A stretch of DNA of 9,648 nucleotides, from NCBI GenBank assembly GCA_030537915.1, contig JAUNUZ010000058.1, positions 1-9,648 of the forward strand, in the 5' to 3' direction. Below the pieces are notes generated by a model. It did not search any database and was not told where the DNA came from. It worked only from the letters and a program-made list of their open reading frames with translations. The stretch's first letter is position 1, and each line of letters begins with the position of its first letter. The stretch is from Micrococcales bacterium. Its GTDB lineage: Bacteria > Actinomycetota > Actinomycetes > Actinomycetales > Dermatophilaceae. A program made the position numbers and the translations under genes. Positions 1 through 4,897 of this stretch are shown here, in pieces.

Positions 1-1133
1 ACTACTGGCGCCAGAATGTCCCCGAATTCGCCGACTCCGCCGCCCCCCGCGACAGTCAGCACGCCTACGCCGTGCTTCGCGGTCTGACCGCACCCGGTGG
101 CGGCATGATGGCCGCGGCTACCCTCGGCCTCCCTGAGCGGGCCGAGCGCGGAAAGAACTATGACTACCGCTACGTGTGGCTGCGGGATCAGGCCTACGCG
201 GGCCTTGCCGTCAGTGTCGTCGAGCCGCTTCCTCTGCTCGATGAGGCTGTCGCGTTCACCTCGGCCCGGGTTCTCGAGAACGGCGACCAGCTCGCCCCGG
301 CCTACACCCTCGATGGGGGACTGCCCCCAGCGGAGAACCACCTTGACCTGCCTGGCTATCCGGGTGGGGCGGTCGTCACCGGCAACTGGGTCCGTGGCCA
401 GTTCCAGCTCGACGCCATGGGCGAACTGCTCCAGCTATACGCCGCCGCCGGGCGACACGACCACCTGAGCACCGACGACGAACGGGCCATCACCACCATC
501 GTGAACACCATCACCTCCCGATGGACCAAACCCGAGGCAGGGGTCTGGGAGCTCGAGAACGACTGGTGGATCCAGTCCCGCCTGGCCAGCGTCGCCGGCC
601 TGCGGGTCGTAGCCCGAGACGTGCCCGGCACCGACACGGCCCGCTTGCTCTCGCTTGCCGACGCCATCATGGCCGAGACCTCCAAACGAGGCCTAGGCCC
701 GGATGGGGCCTGGAAGCGGGCTCCCGGCCGCTCCGGGGTCGACGCATCATTGCTGCTCGCACCGGTGCGGGGGGCCTTGCCAGCACACGACCCTCGCAGC
801 CGCGCCACCCTGGCGGCCGTTACCGAGCAGCTCGCGCAAGACGGCTACCTCTACCGGTACGCGCCCGACAACCGCCCGTTGGGTGAGGCCGAAGGTGCCT
901 TCCTGATGTGCGGGTTCGCCATGAGCCTGGCCCAGCTCGCCGACGGCAACCGCGTCGAGGCCTACCGCTGGTTCGAACGCCAACGGGCGGCCTGCGGCAC
1001 TCCGGGGCTGCTCTCGGAAGAGTTCGACGTGCGCCAGCGCCAGCTTCGGGGCAACCTACCCCAGGGCTTTGTCCACGCCCTGCTGCTCGAAGCCAGCCAA
1101 GCCCTGGGGAACACGAACGAGCGCAACCACTGA
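1..1133 (+). CDS. Glycoside hydrolase family 15 protein (glucoamylase/trehalase type), C-terminal part, 5' end missing
   Basis: The reading frame is open from base 3 to the TGA at 1131-1133, so the gene begins outside the window; the GTG at 72 is internal. About 376 codons are visible, roughly the C-terminal two thirds of a family protein of about 600 residues. These form the (alpha/alpha)6 barrel that hydrolyses terminal alpha-linked glucose (starch-type oligosaccharides, or trehalose in several actinobacterial members) with inversion. Visible family motifs are NYDYRYVWLRD (from 156), GNWVRGQFQLDAMGEL (381-428), GVWELEND with the candidate catalytic acid Glu at 549-551, LSEEFD with the candidate catalytic base Glu at 1017-1022, and GNLPQGFVHALLLEA (from 1050). 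The family is clear, but the substrate (trehalose, maltooligosaccharide or other) cannot be read from this fragment. The gene converges on recX and shows no link to the repair genes. Confidence 0.93.
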   Translation, partial: YWRQNVPEFADSAAPRDSQHAYAVLRGLTAPGGGMMAAATLGLPERAERGKNYDYRYVWLRDQAYAGLAVSVVEPLPLLDEAVAFTSARVLENGDQLAPAYTLDGGLPPAENHLDLPGYPGGAVVTGNWVRGQFQLDAMGELLQLYAAAGRHDHLSTDDERAITTIVNTITSRWTKPEAGVWELENDWWIQSRLASVAGLRVVARDVPGTDTARLLSLADAIMAETSKRGLGPDGAWKRAPGRSGVDASLLLAPVRGALPAHDPRSRATLAAVTEQLAQDGYLYRYAPDNRPLGEAEGAFLMCGFAMSLAQLADGNRVEAYRWFERQRAACGTPGLLSEEFDVRQRQLRGNLPQGFVHALLLEASQALGNTNERNH

Positions 1134-1190
1134 TCCATCGACCACACCGGGCTGTCGACGAATGCGCCCCAGCGCCCCGTCGAGGCAGAA

Positions 1191-1231
1191 GCAAGGCCCC
1201 TGTCGTCCACGCTGCCTAGGGGCTCCCTTGC
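1191..1231. terminator. Candidate bidirectional terminator hairpin between the GH15 gene and recX
   Basis: GCAAGG (1191-1196) pairs with CCTTGC (1226-1231), and CCCCT (1197-1201) pairs with AGGGG (1218-1222). This gives an 11-bp stem with a CTC bulge and a loop of about 16 bases. It lies between the convergent GH15 and recX stop codons. No T-run follows on either strand, which is common for actinobacterial terminators but leaves the call unproven. I see nothing else in the 158-base gap 1134-1291. Confidence 0.45.
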
Positions 1232-1291
1232 AGAGTCGAGCGACCTCACCGACTCGGCACAGCGGGGGCCGTCCGAACAGCTCAAGCCGCG

Positions 1292-2008
1292 TCAGTCACG
1301 GCGATGCGCAGGCGACTGGTCCAACTCCTGACGAATGACCCGGTAAGACATCGTCGAGGAGTAGCCCTTGCGGGCCAGCATCCCCGCGAGCCGTCGCGTC
1401 TGCACGGCCGCCTCGAGACCGTGCATGGTCCGCAGCTTCTTGGCGACCAGGTCGTGGGCCTGCTCCTCCTCATCTGCGGTGTCGACGTCCGCGAGAGCGT
1501 CCCGGGCGTGCTCATCGGCAATGCCCTTGCGACGCAGCTCGTGGGCCAGCGCCCGACGAGCCAGCCCCTTGGTCTGACGCCGCGAGCTGACCAGCATCTG
1601 GGCGTATGCCCGATCGTCAATAAGACCCAGCTCGGTGAAGCGATCGAGCACGACGACGGCGGCCTCGTCGGGGCAACCCCTGACGCGAAGCTTCTCCTGC
1701 AGCTGAGCCCGACTGCGCGGGCCCATCGTCAACTGCCGAAGGACAATGGCGCGCGCAACACCCTCTGCATCTGCACCGGTATCGACTCCGCGCTCTGCCC
1801 GAGGCTCACACCTGCCCGTCGAGGCATCCGCCGACCTCGACGCTTGTCGCGGCTGTTGGGTGCGGTTGAGCGCCGGATTCCTGGACATTTCGCCCACACC
1901 TGCGGCACCACCGGCCGGCCGCTGCCCGCTGCGCGCCGAGGGCGCGAGCTGTGATGAATCCTCGGCCCGCGCGAGGGCGGCTCGAGCCGCTTCCAAGCGA
2001 TTGTTCAT
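1292..2008 (-). CDS. recX: RecX, regulator of RecA filaments
   Basis: RecX binds in the groove of the RecA-DNA filament and inhibits or destabilises it, limiting RecA's recombinase and co-protease activity in the cytoplasm. The 238-residue product has an all-helical RecX core from about residue 85 to 230, made of three three-helix repeats. Recognisable stretches are VLRQLTMGPRSRAQLQEKL (89-107), LDRFTELGLIDDRAYAQMLV (121-140) and ARRALAHELRRKGI (150-163). The first 80 or so residues are a low-complexity Ala/Arg/Ser-rich extension absent from short RecX proteins such as that of E. coli but common in actinobacterial ones. The ATG at 2006-2008 is preceded by GGAG with about 7 bases of spacing, supporting this start. 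It follows recA by 72 bases on the same strand and is probably co-transcribed with it. Confidence 0.95.
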   Translation of the reverse strand: MNNRLEAARAALARAEDSSQLAPSARSGQRPAGGAAGVGEMSRNPALNRTQQPRQASRSADASTGRCEPRAERGVDTGADAEGVARAIVLRQLTMGPRSRAQLQEKLRVRGCPDEAAVVVLDRFTELGLIDDRAYAQMLVSSRRQTKGLARRALAHELRRKGIADEHARDALADVDTADEEEQAHDLVAKKLRTMHGLEAAVQTRRLAGMLARKGYSSTMSYRVIRQELDQSPAHRRD

Positions 2009-2035
2009 CTCGCGTCTCCGTCAACGCCTCGTCCC

Positions 2036-2065
2036 CTGATGAGCCGCAGCCCGCGATCACCTCAG
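2036..2065 (-). other. Weak hairpin in the recA-recX spacer, possible attenuator
   Basis: Read on the minus strand, CTGA-GG-TGA near 2065-2057 can pair with TCATCAG at 2042-2036 as 7 base pairs with a GG bulge, and a short CGC/GCG pair sits inside. There is no T-run. A partial terminator between recA and recX, giving less RecX than RecA, is known in other bacteria. Here it is only a suggestion from an imperfect fold. Confidence 0.2.
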
Positions 2066-2080
2066 CCAGGCGGAAACGCC

Positions 2081-3157
2081 TCAGAAGGAAACCGGAACCT
2101 CGGTCGCCGCGATCTTCTTGCCGTTGATCGGTGCAACCTCAGCGACGGCTGTCTCGATCGGCGCTCCGATACCCAGCTTGTCCTTGATCTTGCGCTCCAA
2201 CTCGTCGGCGAGGGCGGGATTGTCGCGGAGGAAGCCTCGAGCGTTCTCCTTGCCCTGGCCCAGCTGGTCACCGTCGTAGGTGTACCAGGCACCGGACTTA
2301 CGCACGAAGCCGTGCTCGACCCCCATGTCGATGAGTCCGCCCTCGCGAGAGATGCCTTGGCCGTAGATGATGTCGAATTCGGCCTGCTTGAACGGCGGGG
2401 AGACCTTGTTCTTCACGACCTTGACGCGGGTCCTGTTGCCGACCGCATCCGTGCCGTCCTTGAGCGTCTCGATCCGGCGCACGTCGAGACGTATCGAGGC
2501 GTAGAACTTCAGCGCCTTGCCACCGGTCGTCGTCTCGGGCGAGCCGAACATGACGCCGATCTTCTCACGGAGCTGGTTGATGAAGATCGCCGTGGTGCCG
2601 GTGCTGTTCAGAGCGCCGGTGAGCTTGCGCAGCGCCTGGGACATGAGTCGCGCCTGGAGGCCGACGTGGCTGTCGCCCATCTCGCCTTCGATCTCGGCGC
2701 GGGGCACGAGCGCCGCGACAGAGTCGATGACAATGACGTCGATCGCGCCGGAGCGGATCAACATGTCCGCGATCTCGAGCGCCTGCTCACCGGTGTCGGG
2801 CTGACTGACCAGCAGCGCATCGGTGTCGACACCGAGCTTCTTCGCGTAGTCCGGGTCCAGCGCGTGCTCAGCGTCGATGAAGGCAGCGATCCCGCCGGCC
2901 TTCTGGGCGCTTGCCACCGCGTGCAGGGCGACCGTCGTCTTGCCCGAGGACTCGGGGCCGTAGATCTCCACGACGCGTCCGCGGGGCAGACCACCGATCC
3001 CGAGGGCAACGTCCAAAGCGATGGAACCCGTGGGGATGACCTCGATCGGCGGGCGTACGTCGTCGCCCAGGCGCATGACCGCGCCCTTGCCGAAGTTCTT
3101 CTCGATCTGGGCCATCACAGTGTCTAGGGATTTCTGCTTCTGCTGGGGTGCGGCCAT
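2081..3157 (-). CDS. recA: RecA recombinase / SOS co-protease
   Basis: RecA forms ATP-dependent filaments on single-stranded DNA, catalyses strand exchange and stimulates LexA self-cleavage. The 358-residue product has the full domain order: N-terminal helix ([20 protein letters not shown], 11-30), Walker A GPESSGKT (67-74), the catalytic Glu in [10 protein letters not shown] (Glu97), Walker [11 protein letters not shown] (141-150), loop L1 around [10 protein letters not shown] (157-166), loop L2 [21 protein letters not shown] (193-213) and a C-terminal domain ending EVPVSF. The length matches the family (E. coli 352), and no intein interrupts it, unlike M. tuberculosis recA. The frame is open upstream to an ATG at 3226, but the ATG at 3157 is chosen because it starts the conserved protein and has AGAAGGAG about 10 bases before it. 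It is followed on the same strand by recX and preceded by two damage-responsive motifs. Confidence 0.99.
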   Translation of the reverse strand: MAAPQQKQKSLDTVMAQIEKNFGKGAVMRLGDDVRPPIEVIPTGSIALDVALGIGGLPRGRVVEIYGPESSGKTTVALHAVASAQKAGGIAAFIDAEHALDPDYAKKLGVDTDALLVSQPDTGEQALEIADMLIRSGAIDVIVIDSVAALVPRAEIEGEMGDSHVGLQARLMSQALRKLTGALNSTGTTAIFINQLREKIGVMFGSPETTTGGKALKFYASIRLDVRRIETLKDGTDAVGNRTRVKVVKNKVSPPFKQAEFDIIYGQGISREGGLIDMGVEHGFVRKSGAWYTYDGDQLGQGKENARGFLRDNPALADELERKIKDKLGIGAPIETAVAEVAPINGKKIAATEVPVSF

Positions 3158-3180
3158 AGTGGCTCGGCTCCTTCTGTCGT
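3158..3180 (-). promoter_or_regulatory. recA ribosome binding site
   Basis: On the minus strand the sequence before the ATG at 3157 contains AGAAGGAG followed by about 10 bases (CCGAGCCACT). This strong Shine-Dalgarno site decides the start in favour of 3157 over the in-frame ATG at 3226. Confidence 0.8.
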
Positions 3181-3245
3181 CTCGTTGTCCGCCGTCTACC
3201 TGCGACCATCGCCCCGGATCTGACACGTTCGGGACGTCTGATCAG

Positions 3246-3268
3246 ACGCTAGGGGTCGGCACCGACAA
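3246..3268 (-). promoter_or_regulatory. RecA-independent DNA-damage promoter of recA (RecA-NDp / PafBC type)
   Basis: On the minus strand TTGTCGGTG (3268-3260), eight bases (CCGACCCC) and TAGCGT (3251-3246) match exactly the published mycobacterial consensus tTGTCRGTG-N8-TAnnnT. In mycobacteria this promoter class is switched on by the WYL-domain activator PafBC after DNA damage without needing LexA cleavage. The TAGCGT is the -10 element, so transcription should start near 3240, leaving a leader of about 80 bases before the recA ATG. Assignment to PafBC is by analogy, since no pafBC gene is in the window. Confidence 0.82.
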
Positions 3269-3327
3269 GGTCGGATCGTCACCGGCCATGCTGTGGACGC
3301 CCACCGTCGGAGACGACCCCTGTGGAC

Positions 3328-3333
3328 ACGGTA
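3328..3333 (-). promoter_or_regulatory. Candidate -10 element of a LexA-controlled recA promoter
   Basis: Minus-strand TACCGT fits the actinobacterial -10 pattern TAnnnT and lies immediately downstream of the LexA palindrome, so bound LexA would cover the -35/-10 region. No good -35 hexamer is visible about 17 bases upstream, so this is tentative. Confidence 0.35.
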
Positions 3334-3334
3334 G

Positions 3335-3350
3335 CCGAACATCTGTTCGA
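3335..3350. promoter_or_regulatory. LexA binding site (SOS box) upstream of recA
   Basis: CCGAACATCTGTTCGA contains GAAC-ATCT-GTTC at 3337-3348, a perfect match to the GAAC-N4-GTTC core bound by LexA in Gram-positive bacteria, with flanking bases (TCGAAC on the minus strand) like the mycobacterial SOS box. It lies about 180 bases before the recA ATG and about 70 bases upstream of the RecA-independent promoter. This suggests two separate recA promoters, the distal one repressed by LexA. Confidence 0.88.
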
Positions 3351-3427
3351 GGCCGAGCAGGCGATGGCAGCGACACGCCCATCCTGTGAAAGGAAGATGA
3401 TCAGGGCAGCGTCTCGTCGAAGGCGCG

Positions 3428-3441
3428 AGGACTTTCGCCCT
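3428..3441 (+). promoter_or_regulatory. Candidate DosR-like operator upstream of the universal stress protein gene
   Basis: AGGACTTTCGCCCT is an imperfect palindrome (AGG-C....G-CCT) resembling the hypoxia regulator DosR/DevR box (core GGGACTTTNGNCCC), with substitutions at both ends. Its centre (3434.5) is about 41 bases before the usp ATG. That is the usual activator spacing if the transcript begins at or near the ATG. Universal stress protein genes are typical DosR targets in mycobacteria, but the match is imperfect and the regulator is not in the window. Confidence 0.4.
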
Positions 3442-3463
3442 GGTCACCGCGTGCCGGGCGGGC

Positions 3464-3469
3464 GAGAAT
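3464..3469 (+). promoter_or_regulatory. Candidate -10 element of a leaderless usp promoter
   Basis: GAGAAT matches four of six bases of TATAAT and ends six bases before the usp ATG, so transcription could begin at the start codon itself. No Shine-Dalgarno sequence is visible just before the ATG, which agrees with a leaderless mRNA, a common arrangement in actinobacteria. Confidence 0.35.
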
Positions 3470-3475
3470 CGAACT

Positions 3476-4444
3476 ATGAGGCACGCAGACCGCAACAAAA
3501 CGACCGGGTCCACCGACGACCAGACCATCGATGAGCCAGCGGAGGATCCCGTTCAGTCCGGCTCGATCGTCGTCGGGCTGGACGGCTCGGTAGCTTCGAA
3601 TCGCGCCCTGGCATGGGCCGTGGCGGAGGCCACCCGGCGGCAGCGCCCGCTGCACCTGCTGTGCGCACGGGAGACCTACATCGGCGCCGCGCATCTGGAT
3701 AGCTCCGTGGCGTGGACGGATCCGTCGCTCGACGCGCTCGACTCGAGCCTGACCGTCGTCGAAGAGGCGCGGGAGTACGTCAAGACCGTGTCGCCGGACC
3801 TGCAAGTCGCCTTCTCCCGCCCGTGGGGGCGGCCGGCGCAGCACCTCGTCGTCGCCTCGAGGGTCGCCGAGATCGTCGTCGTCGGGAGCCGAGGGCACAG
3901 CCGCCTCGCCTCGGTCGTCCTTGGCACGGTGTCGCTGCAGACTGCCGCGCACGCGCGCTGCCCCGTCATCGTCGTGCGCGAGGGCCAACCCGAACACCCA
4001 GCGGGCTCACTGAAGATCGCCGTCGGCGTCGACGGCTCGAGCGACGCCCGCGAGGCAGTCAGGTTCGCAATGCGGACGGCGGGCCCCGGTGGCGACGTCG
4101 AGCTCGTCCTCGCCTGGTGGCTCGAGGTCGTCGACGGAGTCGTCGTGACGACTCCCGGGACCCGGTACTGGGAAGAGATCGAGGCACGCCATCGGGTCAC
4201 CATCCAGAACGCGCTCGGCGCGCTGCCCCAGGAGTATCCACAGGTCAACATCGAGGTGACGGTCTCCCGAGGACGCACCGAAGACGTCCTGCTCAAGGCC
4301 GTCCAAGACGTCGATCTGCTAGTCGTTGGTAGTCGCGGGCGAGGGGGCTTCGCGGGACTCCTGCTGGGCTCGGTCAGTCAGCACATGCTTACTATCGCGC
4401 CGTGCCCGGTAGCCATCATGGTCAATCGACGTGAGGACGACTGA
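3476..4444 (+). CDS. Tandem-domain universal stress protein (UspA family)
   Basis: The 322-residue cytoplasmic protein carries two Usp domains, at about 29-168 and 179-317, after a polar tail of about 28 residues. Each domain begins with the usual beta strand and Asp (IVVGLDGS at 31-38; IAVGVDGS at 181-188) and ends with the ATP-binding motif G-x2-G-x9-G-S/T: Gly137, Gly140, Gly150-Thr151 in the first and Gly285, Gly288, Gly298-Ser299 in the second. Both motifs are intact, so both domains should bind ATP. The size and order match the mycobacterial tandem Usp proteins linked to hypoxia, nitric oxide stress and slow growth; the biochemical role is generally unknown. The ATG at 3476 is the only suitable start in frame and lacks a clear ribosome binding site. 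It is divergent from recA and convergent with the DUF3046 gene, and appears to be an independent transcription unit. Confidence 0.94.
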   Translation: MRHADRNKTTGSTDDQTIDEPAEDPVQSGSIVVGLDGSVASNRALAWAVAEATRRQRPLHLLCARETYIGAAHLDSSVAWTDPSLDALDSSLTVVEEAREYVKTVSPDLQVAFSRPWGRPAQHLVVASRVAEIVVVGSRGHSRLASVVLGTVSLQTAAHARCPVIVVREGQPEHPAGSLKIAVGVDGSSDAREAVRFAMRTAGPGGDVELVLAWWLEVVDGVVVTTPGTRYWEEIEARHRVTIQNALGALPQEYPQVNIEVTVSRGRTEDVLLKAVQDVDLLVVGSRGRGGFAGLLLGSVSQHMLTIAPCPVAIMVNRREDD

Positions 4445-4460
4445 TCGGCACGCACCCCCA

Positions 4461-4496
4461 TGTCACCGACGTCACCAGGACCCGACGTCGGTGACA
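4461..4496. terminator. Perfect 13-bp inverted repeat, probable bidirectional terminator
   Basis: TGTCACCGACGTC (4461-4473) and GACGTCGGTGACA (4484-4496) are exact reverse complements separated by a 10-base loop. It lies 17 bases after the usp stop and 41 bases after the DUF3046 stop read from the other side. The stem is strong but has no U-tract on either strand, like many actinobacterial terminators. Confidence 0.7.
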
Positions 4497-4536
4497 GAGC
4501 GTGCAGCGGCGACGGTGGGCCCGTCGATGAGCTGCG

Positions 4537-4773
4537 CTACTCGCGCTTCGGGCGTGATCGGGTGTCAGACCCGAGCCGCCGCTGCACGGGCACGTTCATC
4601 TGCTCACACAGGGCGAGCCAGATCTCTCGATGCGCCACGCCGGCCTCGAGCGCTTCGTCCGCCGTGACGCCACCCAGCGACGTGAGCCGCTGGTGGGAGG
4701 CCAGACTCCGGGCATAGGCGGATCCGAACTCCGCGTCCATGAGCTGCCAGAACTGACTCAGTCGCACCGGCAT
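4537..4773 (-). CDS. DUF3046 family small protein, function unknown
   Basis: The 78-residue product (RLSQFWQLMDAEFGSAYARSLA at 4-25, LTSLGGVTADEALEAGVAHREIWLALCEQMNVP at 30-62) has the features of the actinobacterial DUF3046 family: an opening RL(T/S)xFW, the FGxxYAxSLA segment, LGGxTAxEALxxG and RxxWxALC. It has no signal peptide or membrane segment. Family members start at the MRLxxFW position, so translation may begin at the GTG at 4767 rather than the ATG at 4773; neither has a clear ribosome binding site. In M. tuberculosis a DUF3046 gene sits directly upstream of recA-recX on the same strand. Here a universal stress protein gene on the opposite strand has come between them. The last 15 or so residues are a basic tail. 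No function has been established to my knowledge. Confidence 0.88.
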   Translation of the reverse strand: MPVRLSQFWQLMDAEFGSAYARSLASHQRLTSLGGVTADEALEAGVAHREIWLALCEQMNVPVQRRLGSDTRSRPKRE

Positions 4774-4823
4774 AGTTAACCATTCAGGTTCAGCCGCCGA
4801 GCCGATGGCGGCGCCGCGGAAGC

Positions 4824-4846
4824 TTGTCGGTGCCGGGTGACACGCT
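4824..4846 (+). promoter_or_regulatory. Candidate PafBC-type DNA-damage promoter of lhr
   Basis: TTGTCGGTG (4824-4832), eight bases (CCGGGTGA) and CACGCT (4841-4846) match the RecA-independent damage promoter tTGTCRGTG-N8-TAnnnT except that the -10 begins with C instead of T. The nine-base upstream element is identical to the one before recA in this window. Transcription would begin near 4852, giving a leader of about 45 bases that contains the lhr ribosome binding site. Confidence 0.58.
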
Positions 4847-4885
4847 GAGGCAACCTAGAACAGTCGGCCCCGCACAGGTGACACA

Positions 4886-4892
4886 GAGGAGG
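4886..4892 (+). promoter_or_regulatory. lhr ribosome binding site
   Basis: GAGGAGG lies five bases before the GTG at 4898. This strong site fixes the start of the lhr frame on a GTG codon. Confidence 0.8.
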
Positions 4893-4897
4893 TGCCC

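Noticed and set aside
1304..1954. A 216-codon plus-strand frame opposite recX
   Set aside because: It is antisense to recX, which has clear family sequence and a good ribosome binding site; the plus-strand frame has neither.
2039..3127. A 362-codon open frame on the plus strand opposite recA
   Set aside because: It lies almost wholly antisense to unmistakable recA. Its translation is rich in Asp, Arg, Leu and Val without family motifs, as expected from the mirrored codon bias of a GC-rich gene.
2081..3157. Possible intein in recA, as in M. tuberculosis
   Set aside because: The RecA frame runs without interruption through Walker A, L1, L2 and the C-terminus at 358 residues.
3158..3226. N-terminal 23-residue extension of RecA from an upstream ATG at 3226
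   Set aside because: The extension is not RecA-like, and the ATG at 3157 has a strong ribosome binding site and begins the conserved protein.
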